Positions 8,220 to 16,862 of a stretch of DNA of 54,699 nucleotides are shown piece after piece; the stretch's first letter is position 1, and every line of letters starts with the position of its first letter. Origin of the DNA: SAT2750 sp964476375. GTDB lineage: Bacteria > Planctomycetota > Planctomycetia > Pirellulales > Pirellulaceae. The stretch lies in contig CAYYZW010000139.1 in the NCBI GenBank assembly GCA_964476375.1, forward strand, positions 1 through 54,699, in the 5' to 3' direction. Below the pieces are notes generated by a model, which was not told the DNA's origin, did not search any database, and saw nothing but the letters and a program-made list of their open reading frames with translations. Position numbers and translations under genes: made by a program.

Positions 8220-9251
8220 TTACCTGACACCGCCACCACTGTGCAGGATCTTGAGATAATCTTGGTATGCTCTTTCCCGCTGCCGGCCCATCTGTTCCAC
8301 GGTCGGCAACACGGCCCCGACAGAATGCGGTTGAGAGTGGAGGTGGATGGCAAAGCGCAAGCGAAGAGGTTGCTTTACCGGCACCACGAACCGGCTCTTT
8401 TCCTGCTTCGTAAAAGCATTCCGACCAAAGGGATTCGCCACGACCAGTCCATAATCCCGGGCGTGAAACCAGCTGGGACGAAAATTGTCCGGGTGGGGCA
8501 TCAGTGTCACACCCAGCAGGTGTTTCCCAATTCGCCCATGGTAATCACACCAGTTCGATTGCCTGCCCCAGATTCCTTTCCCATCGACACGGCCCATGCT
8601 GTCGACAATCCTGCCCCCGTTGTCCACTGCCAGTGGCGTGGCAACGCGGACCCCGAGTCCCATTTCCTCCTGGTCTCCGAAAACCACCTCCTTCCCGGCC
8701 GCCAAGAAGACACTCTCCCAGAGAACCAGGTATCCCGTTTCACGGACGAGCACAACGAACGTGAAACGCTCCTGGCAGACCGTTGTTGTCCGATCGACTG
8801 CAAGGTAATCGTTGGCGGCGGTAAAAGAGGCCCAGCCGGGACCTGCCCGGGGTGCTTCAAGGAATTCCACATGCTTCACCGCTGCCTTGAGTCGCCAGTA
8901 GTCATGGCCGCTGATATCTCCAAAACCCGTCCAGAGCCCCGGATGGTAACTGGCGTGGTCTGTTGCATCCTCCCCTTCCACGGGGGGATGACGGCGGGTC
9001 ACCTGCGTCCCGGAGGGAGTACAGAGGTGAGCAAAGTAAGGCCGCGAAATCTGTTTGTCACGAAACACGTAACGGCAAAATCGATGGTTCGCGATAAAAA
9101 TATCCAGCTGGTCTTCCCCGCTCTCAACCCGGACCGGAACCGGCCGGGTTCCCGCTGGAGGCAGCTTGTCAGCAGCCGTCACGATCCCGGCAGGAATGGC
9201 CAGCAGCATCAGCGTCAGGGTCAGGGTACGCATCGAGAGCGTGAGAAACAT
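8220..9251 (-). CDS. DUF6807 (PmoA-like) secreted protein
   Basis: About 343 residues from the ATG at 9251, which gives a standard signal peptide (MFLTLSMRTLTLTLMLLA...VTA). A longer start at 9347 overlaps the upstream stop as ATGA but would bury the signal 38 residues inside. Family motifs: RPYFAHLCTPSGTQVTRRHP, then PPVEGEDATDHASYHPGLW, which is the conserved 'HPPxxGEDHxDHxxHRGLW' block. The family is common next to oxidoreductases and cytochrome-like proteins in planctomycetes and Verrucomicrobia. The PmoA name is historical and does not mean methane oxidation. A TATAAT on the minus strand at 9291-9296 lies about 40 bases upstream of the preferred start but has no good -35. The gene lies one base from the next gene in the operon. 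Confidence 0.85.
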   Translation of the reverse strand: MFLTLSMRTLTLTLMLLAIPAGIVTAADKLPPAGTRPVPVRVESGEDQLDIFIANHRFCRYVFRDKQISRPYFAHLCTPSGTQVTRRHPPVEGEDATDHASYHPGLWTGFGDISGHDYWRLKAAVKHVEFLEAPRAGPGWASFTAANDYLAVDRTTTVCQERFTFVVLVRETGYLVLWESVFLAAGKEVVFGDQEEMGLGVRVATPLAVDNGGRIVDSMGRVDGKGIWGRQSNWCDYHGRIGKHLLGVTLMPHPDNFRPSWFHARDYGLVVANPFGRNAFTKQEKSRFVVPVKQPLRLRFAIHLHSQPHSVGAVLPTVEQMGRQRERAYQDYLKILHSGGGVR

Positions 9252-9343
9252 GGCGTTTCGGATTGCCGGGTGGGATTCAATGGAAGCTGTATTATAGCGG
9301 GATTCAGCCAGCGTTGATGGACATCCGGACCGTTGCGGCCGGC

Positions 9344-11191
9344 TCATCTGGCGGTCGGTTCAAGGAACCAGTTACTGGAGAAGACCTCTATCGTAGTGGG
9401 CTCTTCCCCCATCTCCTTGCCAAGTTCCCCGAGTGCCCAGGCACATGTCCACTTCAGGTAATCGGCTGGCGGGCTGGAATAAAAATACCGTTCCAGCAGC
9501 GGTATCGACTCCACCGACTTCATTCTCGCCAGCGAAACGGCCGCCATCCGCTTGACGATGACTCCTTCTGGGGGCTGTGGTAATTCATGAGAAACACGTC
9601 CTTCCAGGATCCCGACAATTCTCTTGTCCGGGTTTCCCTCGTAATACATCCCGATCGCCCAGGCTGCCGAGGCACGGACCTGGAAAGGGTAAAGGGGTGT
9701 ATTCAGGCCAATCGTCTTGACCACCATTCTCTCGGCAGGCTTGTACTTCATTTCTCCAAAGGCCTGGAAGATATGGCAGACCTGTTCCATCATGTCATCC
9801 ATGTAGGGCGTCAAATCCAGGTTGAGATTGATCATCTGGGCTTCCGCCGCCTTGACCCGCACCAGCATGACCGGCAGGGCGGCGGTAATCTTCAGTCGCC
9901 GCACGGCCCAGGCCGCGGGAATAAACACTTCCGGGCGGGGATGATTAATCTGCCTGGTCAACCAATTTCCATCCGCGACCCGTGGAACCGCGACCATGAT
10001 CCTTACCTGCTGCTCCAGCCCACGCCAGGAATGCAGGGATCGAACCGAGGAAAGTTGCTCCGCCACAGCAGGCCCGACTTTCTCGTCCTCCAGAAGTTCA
10101 ATCAACCCGTTGCGAACCGCGACCCGGGTTGGCTTGAATGGATCATCCAGGAATTCAACCAGCAGGCTGACGCGATCCGGAGTGATCTGTTCCAGGAGTG
10201 CCTGGGCAATCGTGGCTCGCACCTGCGGATGGGGATGGCTGGCAACCTGGGGCGCCAGCATGGCCACCCGTTCCACATTCCAGGACATCAACGAGCCAAG
10301 CCCCACCTCGGCAACGCTCCCCTCCTCGTCCAGGGCAAGTTCCTCTGCCAGCGGCAGGACCTGTTGCTGTTGATCGCCATTGGCCGGCACTGGCGCCAGC
10401 AGCCAGGCAGCGACCAGCCGGTTAAACCATCGCTGGGTCCCGTCCCAGCCGGCAGCCTTGATTTTTTCCACGCTCGAAATACGAGGCCCCGTTGCCAGCG
10501 TCCCCACGGCCCGCGCTGCCTCGATACGGAGAGAAATCGCCATCGACTGATCGATGGCAATCGATTCGAGGGCCTCCACAGAAGGCTGGTCCTTTACCTG
10601 CAGGAGGCAACGTATCGCCAGCAGCGACAGGGGAAGTGAGCGACCGGGATGTTCCAGGCGACCCCGCCAGAGTTCTATGGCCGCCGGGTCTTTCCAGCGT
10701 GCCAGTCCCGGTTCGATAAGCTGGCACAGCAGCGGCTGCTCCCGCTTGACCAGTTCCAGGAGCCGGGGCGCAGCTGGCCGGTGCTCCAGGGCGATGATCG
10801 CGCGGCAGACTGCTGCCAGTACCGTCGGATGTGGTTCCGGCTGCGTGAGGATCTCCATCAGCCCGGGAAGCATCTCTTCCAGGCCTTCCATCTCCTGTCG
10901 CCTGGCAATCACGATCGTGTCTGCCGCCTGCCGCTGCAGATCCAGTTCGTCCGACGTCAGTGCTTTTATCCAGAGCGGAATCAGGTCGGGCGAATGAACG
11001 ATCTTCTCGGTCGACCGCCCGATGGTCGGCGAGCTATAGATCGGCCATTCTTTCAGACTGCGGATGACATCCTGCCGCGGTTCCTGGGCAGACAGCGGTA
11101 CCGCCAACAGCAGCAATCCGCACAGAATCCACCCGGCCAGACGATATCCCGCCGCTGGCTCCTGTCTGCTGGACAAGTCGTTCAATCCCAT
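9344..11191 (-). CDS. Secreted HEAT-repeat protein
   Basis: 615 residues. It has an N-terminal signal peptide (GWILCGLLLLAVPLSA) and then about 550 residues of helical repeats of the HEAT/PBS type (for example PHPQVRATIAQALLEQ, DPFKPTRVAVRNGLIELL, FQVRASAAWAIGMYYEG). Such repeats form a superhelical scaffold for protein binding; no catalytic motif is visible. It follows the ABC permease by 29 bases and its stop overlaps the start region of the DUF6807 frame, so it is probably part of the same transcript. It may be the periplasmic partner of the ABC/980-aa membrane assembly upstream, which is inference from gene order only. Confidence 0.85.
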   Translation of the reverse strand: MGLNDLSSRQEPAAGYRLAGWILCGLLLLAVPLSAQEPRQDVIRSLKEWPIYSSPTIGRSTEKIVHSPDLIPLWIKALTSDELDLQRQAADTIVIARRQEMEGLEEMLPGLMEILTQPEPHPTVLAAVCRAIIALEHRPAAPRLLELVKREQPLLCQLIEPGLARWKDPAAIELWRGRLEHPGRSLPLSLLAIRCLLQVKDQPSVEALESIAIDQSMAISLRIEAARAVGTLATGPRISSVEKIKAAGWDGTQRWFNRLVAAWLLAPVPANGDQQQQVLPLAEELALDEEGSVAEVGLGSLMSWNVERVAMLAPQVASHPHPQVRATIAQALLEQITPDRVSLLVEFLDDPFKPTRVAVRNGLIELLEDEKVGPAVAEQLSSVRSLHSWRGLEQQVRIMVAVPRVADGNWLTRQINHPRPEVFIPAAWAVRRLKITAALPVMLVRVKAAEAQMINLNLDLTPYMDDMMEQVCHIFQAFGEMKYKPAERMVVKTIGLNTPLYPFQVRASAAWAIGMYYEGNPDKRIVGILEGRVSHELPQPPEGVIVKRMAAVSLARMKSVESIPLLERYFYSSPPADYLKWTCAWALGELGKEMGEEPTTIEVFSSNWFLEPTAR

Positions 11192-11220
11192 TATGAGCTT
11201 TTCCGATCCAGGGAAGGATT

Positions 11221-12885
11221 TTACTGTGGACGTGTTAACCGGACGGTCTGGAATGTCAGAACCAGGAATCCCACGAGCGAGACTCCACCGATGATGTACC
11301 AGGTATGGGGCACCAGGTCATAACTGGTAAAACCTGGCATCTCCATGGCAGCCAGGGCCGCGGCCATGGGATTCCATTGCAAAACGGATTCCACCAGGTC
11401 ATGCCCAAAGGGGGCTCCCTCTCCCAGCCAGAACAGGAGTGTCCCTGCAAAGAGGCTGACCAGTACACAGAATGAGACGGTTGTGGCGATGGCAGTTGTA
11501 CGGACCAGGCTACTGATGGCAGCACTCACCGAGATACAAAAGACAACCGTCACAAGCAGGCAGACAAGGACTTCTATCACCTGTTTCTGCATCTCGGGCT
11601 TCAGGTAGATCATGATCACGTAGGCCGGCAGCGTTGCCATCACCAGAAGCAGCAGCGTGTAGACCACGCTCATCAGCTTGCCACGGACAATCTTCCAGGC
11701 CGACATCGGTGTCATTTGCAGCAGTTGCCAGCTGCCACTTTCCCGTTCCCCACTGATCAGCCCGGCCGTGATACTGGGGGTTAGCAGGACCACGAGCGAG
11801 ACCTGCAGGATGACGAGGATGCCACCGATTCTCTCCACTCCCCAGTCATGGGAAAAAGAGACGCCGATAATGGTCAGCGCGCAGGATAAAACCAAACAGC
11901 CACAGACCAGCCTGAGGATCCAGTGCAAACGGCCAAAGCGGCGGCAACGAAACTCTTTCACCATCACCGGATTAAAGAGGCGGGAGATCTCACCGCGGCG
12001 ACGCTGGGGATCGGTCATACCTGCCATGTAGACAACATTCCGCCAGAGCCATTCGGAGCCCTGCAGTTCATGGGTCATCACTCCCTGCGCCCGGGTCTCG
12101 TCAAAAATCCTCACGTTGAGCCGGCGAAGTGTCAGAAAGCTCATCACAACGGTCGAGATCACTGAAATCATCACGTATTTCCAGTGGGCACCAGCAACCA
12201 CTTCCAGCCCCTGCCCTCCCAGGTCCCGCTGGCCAAGGATTTCCATAACCGCCGGGAATGGGGAAATACTGCGCAACCAGCCGGCAACTTCCTCCCCCGT
12301 GACTCCCTGCAGGAAGAGATACGGACCCAGCGTCACTACCGCCATGACCAGGATCGCCCCATAGGTCAATTTCATGGCCGAATCGGTAGAGGTGGCATGG
12401 CTGCTGATCAGCAAGCCGAGCGATGAGTACTGCAGCGCGACCAGTATCAGCAGCAGGTAAAGTGGCAACAGGCCCTGTTGAAATGATATCCCCCCCATCG
12501 CGTAACACGCCACCGCCGAGGGAAGGCTCAACATCAATACCAGCATCACGAACCCGAGCACCCCGATGAGTTTTCCAAGGTAAATCTGCCCGGCAGTCAT
12601 CGGGGTATTCAGTAACAGGGCAAGGGTCCCCTGCTGTTTTTCACGGACGATCGAGGCAGCCGGAAAGGCTGGCACCAGCAGCACGATGGCCGAAAGCAAG
12701 CCATAACCAAAAAGTCGGAAAACCTGCATCGAGCGAGCACCATTCAGGTCCACGCGTGGATCCGAAGGCCAGCGGAGTATCACCAGCAGGGCAAAAGTAG
12801 CGACCAGCAGGACCTGGATCACCAGCGTCCTGCGCGTGCGCAGCATGCCGACAAGCTCTCGCTGGATAATCGGGTTACTCAACAT
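11221..12885 (-). CDS. ABC-2 type permease, two fused half-transporters
   Basis: 554 residues with about twelve hydrophobic segments. Two halves begin with equivalent amphipathic motifs, NPIIQRELVGMLRTRR (residues 4-19) and NPVMVKEFRCRRFGR (about 310). Each half then carries the ABC-2 coupling motif: REKQQGTLALLLNTPMTAGQ in the first and GERESGSWQLLQMTPMSAW in the second. This shows an internal duplication that places both membrane domains of an exporter on one chain. It lies 19 bases downstream of its ATPase gene. Substrate unknown; ABC-2 exporters of the NatA/NatB and gliding-type classes move lipids, glycans, drugs or peptides. Confidence 0.9.
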   Translation of the reverse strand: MLSNPIIQRELVGMLRTRRTLVIQVLLVATFALLVILRWPSDPRVDLNGARSMQVFRLFGYGLLSAIVLLVPAFPAASIVREKQQGTLALLLNTPMTAGQIYLGKLIGVLGFVMLVLMLSLPSAVACYAMGGISFQQGLLPLYLLLILVALQYSSLGLLISSHATSTDSAMKLTYGAILVMAVVTLGPYLFLQGVTGEEVAGWLRSISPFPAVMEILGQRDLGGQGLEVVAGAHWKYVMISVISTVVMSFLTLRRLNVRIFDETRAQGVMTHELQGSEWLWRNVVYMAGMTDPQRRRGEISRLFNPVMVKEFRCRRFGRLHWILRLVCGCLVLSCALTIIGVSFSHDWGVERIGGILVILQVSLVVLLTPSITAGLISGERESGSWQLLQMTPMSAWKIVRGKLMSVVYTLLLLVMATLPAYVIMIYLKPEMQKQVIEVLVCLLVTVVFCISVSAAISSLVRTTAIATTVSFCVLVSLFAGTLLFWLGEGAPFGHDLVESVLQWNPMAAALAAMEMPGFTSYDLVPHTWYIIGGVSLVGFLVLTFQTVRLTRPQ

Positions 12886-12904
12886 GGACTGACTGTTTCC
12901 CGTC

Positions 12905-13870
12905 TCAGGTTGATTGACTGTCTTCCGTGGCGACTGTTACAAAAGCATCCTCCAGGTCTGTCTGCAGTTCCCGGAACTGGGAAATCGAAATCGAGGCCTG
13001 GACCAGGTCCTGGATGATCTGGTTCATCTTCTCCTCGCTGAGGTTGGCCCGGAACCGCAGGAGGGATTCCGTTTCAGAAATATCCACCTGGCTATCCTCC
13101 GGAAGCAAGGGAACAACCCGTTCCCTGGCCCCAGCAAGCTGGTCGGAAGAAGCGAGCTGGATTTCAATCATCCGGCTCTGGCCAATCTGTTCCGCAATCT
13201 CCGGTAAGGTTCCAAAAGCTCGCAGCTTGCCATGACTGATAATGGCCACCAGGTCACAGATCCGGGAAAGTTCCGGAAGAATATGGCTTGTCACGATCAG
13301 TGTCTTTCCCAGTTCCGCAAGCCTCAGCAGCAGCGTTCGCATCTCGATACGCGCCTCGGGATCCAGCCCGTTGGCAGGTTCATCGAAAACGAGAACTTCC
13401 GGGTCGTGCAGCAGGGTCCTGGCAATCCCCACTCTCTGGGCCATGCCGTGGCTGAGCACGTCGACGTACCGATCCTGCATGTAAGTGGCATTGGTGATTT
13501 CCAGCACGGCATCGATCCGCTTGCGCCGTTTTCTCGGTGAGATCCCGAAGGCTGCGCCGAAGAAATCCAGGTACTCGCGCACGCGCATGTTACTGTAGCG
13601 GCCAAACGTATCCGGCATATAGCCCACCAGCTTCTTGATACGGCGGGCATCGGTCACGCAATCGACACCCGAGATAAAAGCCCTTCCGCTGGTTGGACGG
13701 GCCAGGCCCACGAGGATCTTGATAGCGGTCGTCTTGCCGGCACCGTTGGGGCCGATAAACCCAAGGATACGGCCCCGGTCGATGGAGAACGAGACGTCGT
13801 CCACCGCCCTCAGATCCCCATAACACTTGGTCAGGTTCTCGACCACCACCACCGGTTCGGCTTCACTCAT
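12905..13870 (-). CDS. ABC transporter ATP-binding protein (ABC-2 export class)
   Basis: 321 residues. Walker A GPNGAGKTT (40-48), a variant signature LSHGMAQRV (139-147, the usual LSGGQ replaced) and Walker B VLVFDEPANGLDP (159-171) are all visible. A C-terminal extension of about 100 residues is typical of NatA/CcmA/drug-export ATPases. It is cytoplasmic and should energise the fused permease encoded 19 bases downstream. It follows the 980-residue membrane-anchored protein by 27 bases. The same triplet logic (ATPase, permease, large extracytoplasmic protein with an amidotransferase-like fold) is seen in GldA/GldF/GldG-like gliding-type exporters; similarity to that system is by architecture only. 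Confidence 0.95.
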   Translation of the reverse strand: MSEAEPVVVVENLTKCYGDLRAVDDVSFSIDRGRILGFIGPNGAGKTTAIKILVGLARPTSGRAFISGVDCVTDARRIKKLVGYMPDTFGRYSNMRVREYLDFFGAAFGISPRKRRKRIDAVLEITNATYMQDRYVDVLSHGMAQRVGIARTLLHDPEVLVFDEPANGLDPEARIEMRTLLLRLAELGKTLIVTSHILPELSRICDLVAIISHGKLRAFGTLPEIAEQIGQSRMIEIQLASSDQLAGARERVVPLLPEDSQVDISETESLLRFRANLSEEKMNQIIQDLVQASISISQFRELQTDLEDAFVTVATEDSQST

Positions 13871-13897
13871 GAATTCACTCCTGGAAGGCCTGCCCTG

Positions 13898-16840
13898 TTA
13901 ATTACCAGAATCCTTGCAGATTCCGTTGATGCTCAGCGTCACACTCCGGATGGTCCAGAGAGGACTTGTTTTCCCGGCAACGGGCTGCAGGGTATCGGAA
14001 ACGCGAATTCCCAGTCGTAACGCCCCCTCCTGGTCCGGCCGAAGAAATTCTTCCTGGTCCAGCTGGAATGTCACGGCCCCCTGGGGGTCTTTCTCCATCG
14101 CCAGGGAATGGACCTGGCCCTCCGTGGCACTGACGATCTCCAGGTTACGCCCCAGGGCATTGATATCGACCGTGCACACCCCCTGGCGGATATCCGCAGG
14201 AAGCACCTGGGAGGGTAACTGAAAACGGAGCCAGACCACCTTGCCGCGGGAAAAATCAGCGATCCACTCACCGTTTTCGTTGTTATACGTATTATTCAGT
14301 TCGACATGACTCTGCGGTCCCAACACAGACTGAAACGGCAACAGCGCCGAAGGAATCTGGAACTCGTCTCCAGGCAGGCTCTGCTCGATCGAAATAGGGA
14401 CCGACACCAGTGCCCTGCCCACATGTTCCTGCTGGTCCGGGAAACGGAATCCAACATCGACGTGACGAGCCCAGCCCAGCACCACCTGGTGACGTGGAAA
14501 CGTCCGCTCCAGGGGATCTACCGGATCCAGGATTTTCTGGTAGATCTGACCTCGCCGTTGCTGTTCATCCGAGAGAACGCTGTCCTGAAAGTAAAGCCCC
14601 CGGGAAAGCTGCTGGGAACCGACGATCCTGTCACCCTCGATTTCCAGTGCCAGCCGTCCTCCTCCCGGTACAGCAAGGACTGCATCGGAGAAGTCCTCGA
14701 AGGGCCCCAGTGCAAAGTCACCCACCAGGCCCTTCGGGCCAAACCGGCAGTTGACGGTGAGTGGCTGGTCCAGTGTGGCCGCAGACGAAAATGGCATCTG
14801 CCGGACACCGTCAGGCAGCCGCAGCTGTTCCCAGTGCCAGGTCCCCAGGTCGCTCCAGATCATCCTCGCCGACACTCCTTCCAGGCCCTCGAAGTCCGGC
14901 CAGAAGACCCCGCCGAGCGTGGCACTCATGTTTGTTTCCGAGGGAGCCTGGTTGTAGACGGCAGTGATTCCACTGACATGGACCTGGTTCGTCCGCGGGT
15001 CTGCTTCGACCCATTGCACTTCCGCCGCCATGCTGGGAACCGCATAACGTGAACCAGCTCCCAGGACTCCCAGGTAGCTCGCTGCCAGCAGCGCCAGCAG
15101 GGGACCTGCAATGGCCAACCGCTCCAGTTGCCCACGGCGGTAATACCATATCCCGCACACGGACAGGCCAAGGCAGAGCACGACCATCACAACTGTCACG
15201 TGGCCACGACTGATAATGCTGTAACCGATTGTCTCGGCTACAAATGGTCGCAATTCCTCCTGGTCGATCACAAATGGCTTGCGTGGCTGGAGAAACCGTC
15301 TTCCCAGGGACTGGAGTGGCCGTGTCACATTAACCCCATCCCCCACCGGCTTGGCCCGCACCCATGCATCTATCGAGAGCGTGGTAAACAGGACCTCTCC
15401 CTGCCCCACGCGCTGCCAGAAGGCAGCAGGCCATTCCCCCACCCAGTGGGTCACAGGCTGGCCGTCCAAAAGCACCCGGCTCAGAGAGGCCGGCCGGACT
15501 CCCGGCTCCTCGAACGTCCGCTCAATTGGCGGGGCGGTCTCTCCCGTCTCGGTGATCGCAAGTTTGTAGAGAGGGATCTCGTCTACCAGGTGGACACGGA
15601 ACTGGTCTCCCAGAAGCTGTGCCGGAAGCTGCATGCCTGTCTTGTCCAGCATAATCCAGAGTCGCCCACCCGCGTGAAGCCAGTCACGCACTGCCAGCTG
15701 TCCCGCGGTATCATCCATCAGCCGGTTACCCGTGATCAGCAACTGGTCCATGCTGTCCAGGGCGGTTGCCGAGGCAGGGGGAGTGCGAAATTCAAGCGGG
15801 TATTTCCTAATGCCAAGCCCCTGGGCTTCACGCATTGCCTGGACAAGGTGCACGGCCGGATCCGGCGGATCCTCGTCCATGCTCCCCCGCTGGAGGCGGG
15901 CCTGCTCCCTCTGCTTCAATCCGGCATCCAGTTCGCTGACAATCCCGGTCAGGGGCTGCAGAGGGTCACTGCGGATACTGGTGTGATAAAATCGCTGCCT
16001 TCCACTGGCCGGGATCAGTTTCCTGTCCGGCCCCCAGCCGCGGTAGACCATCGAGCGCAGTTCCAGGGGCCACCCCAGGTCTGGCGTTGGCTCCGGGCCC
16101 AGGATTTTCAGCAACTTGTCATAGGAAGGGACACGGATCGGGTAACTCACCTGCCGTCGGGAATACGCAGGCACAGTGAAACGGCGGCCAAACTGGATGG
16201 ACGTGTCAAACTCGTAAGTCGATGTGACAAGTAACTTGGCCGATTCCGACGTGGAGTTGGAAATATCCACAACCAACAAGCTCCAGCGGTCGTGGGTAAA
16301 TCCGTTCAGGCCCCCCACGATTCCAATCTGCTGGACCCGGATACGACCCTCCGGGATTCCCGACACCTCGACCGGGATCGTCAGGTGCAGTGGTTCCATG
16401 GTCGTTTTCTCAGCCGCATAATCGATGCGTAACTCCGTCTGGCCGTCCCCCTCGGCAAAAACCGAACCCCCGATCGAGACCCTCACAACTCCCGGTCTGC
16501 TGACGCTGTAAGAAACCTGAGAGGTCAGGTCATAGGGCTCATCCTTCTCAGAAAAACCGGTCACCTGGAGCTGGACCTCCCGCCGTGCATCCGACAGAAA
16601 GATCTCCTGGAAATCCACTTCCAGCTTCACGATCATGGGAATCTCCTCAGGGTCCTGCGGTGCACCCTGGGGAACCGCGGGGTCAATGTCACCGGCATCC
16701 TGTCCCCACGCCGGGAGGACACTGAAACCACAAAAGGCCACGGCCATCAGGGCCACTAAAAAGCCCGGCAGGAAATGATGGCAGATAACACGCCGGTACA
16801 GGAGAGACCTGGACGACTGCCGGGGAATCGGTGAATTCAT
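13898..16840 (-). CDS. Large membrane-anchored protein of the ABC cluster (GldG-like architecture)
   Basis: 980 residues, not assigned to a named family. A signal peptide (about 22-46) leads into an Ig/Big2-like beta domain (about 65-155: LEVDFQEIFLSDARREVQLQ, then RPGVVRVSIGGSVFAEGDG). Residues about 360-450 look like a class-I glutamine-amidotransferase-like Rossmann region (MDQLLITGNRLMDD, WLHAGGRLWIML) without an obvious catalytic Cys. Two membrane segments occur near 545-600 (TVVMVVLCLGLSVCGIWYY and AIAGPLLALLAASYLGVLGA), and the last 370 residues are beta-rich. GldG and related proteins of ABC-2 exporters share an amidotransferase-like periplasmic domain plus membrane anchors. Given the adjacent ATPase and permease, I infer a periplasmic/structural subunit of the same transporter. 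Confidence 0.8.
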   Translation of the reverse strand: MNSPIPRQSSRSLLYRRVICHHFLPGFLVALMAVAFCGFSVLPAWGQDAGDIDPAVPQGAPQDPEEIPMIVKLEVDFQEIFLSDARREVQLQVTGFSEKDEPYDLTSQVSYSVSRPGVVRVSIGGSVFAEGDGQTELRIDYAAEKTTMEPLHLTIPVEVSGIPEGRIRVQQIGIVGGLNGFTHDRWSLLVVDISNSTSESAKLLVTSTYEFDTSIQFGRRFTVPAYSRRQVSYPIRVPSYDKLLKILGPEPTPDLGWPLELRSMVYRGWGPDRKLIPASGRQRFYHTSIRSDPLQPLTGIVSELDAGLKQREQARLQRGSMDEDPPDPAVHLVQAMREAQGLGIRKYPLEFRTPPASATALDSMDQLLITGNRLMDDTAGQLAVRDWLHAGGRLWIMLDKTGMQLPAQLLGDQFRVHLVDEIPLYKLAITETGETAPPIERTFEEPGVRPASLSRVLLDGQPVTHWVGEWPAAFWQRVGQGEVLFTTLSIDAWVRAKPVGDGVNVTRPLQSLGRRFLQPRKPFVIDQEELRPFVAETIGYSIISRGHVTVVMVVLCLGLSVCGIWYYRRGQLERLAIAGPLLALLAASYLGVLGAGSRYAVPSMAAEVQWVEADPRTNQVHVSGITAVYNQAPSETNMSATLGGVFWPDFEGLEGVSARMIWSDLGTWHWEQLRLPDGVRQMPFSSAATLDQPLTVNCRFGPKGLVGDFALGPFEDFSDAVLAVPGGGRLALEIEGDRIVGSQQLSRGLYFQDSVLSDEQQRRGQIYQKILDPVDPLERTFPRHQVVLGWARHVDVGFRFPDQQEHVGRALVSVPISIEQSLPGDEFQIPSALLPFQSVLGPQSHVELNNTYNNENGEWIADFSRGKVVWLRFQLPSQVLPADIRQGVCTVDINALGRNLEIVSATEGQVHSLAMEKDPQGAVTFQLDQEEFLRPDQEGALRLGIRVSDTLQPVAGKTSPLWTIRSVTLSINGICKDSGN

Positions 16841-16862
16841 GATCTACCGCGTTGTGAAGTAT

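Noticed and set aside
8028..9317. 429-codon open frame on the plus strand
   Set aside because: Antisense to the DUF6807 gene, which has family motifs and a signal peptide; the plus-strand product shows no folding pattern.
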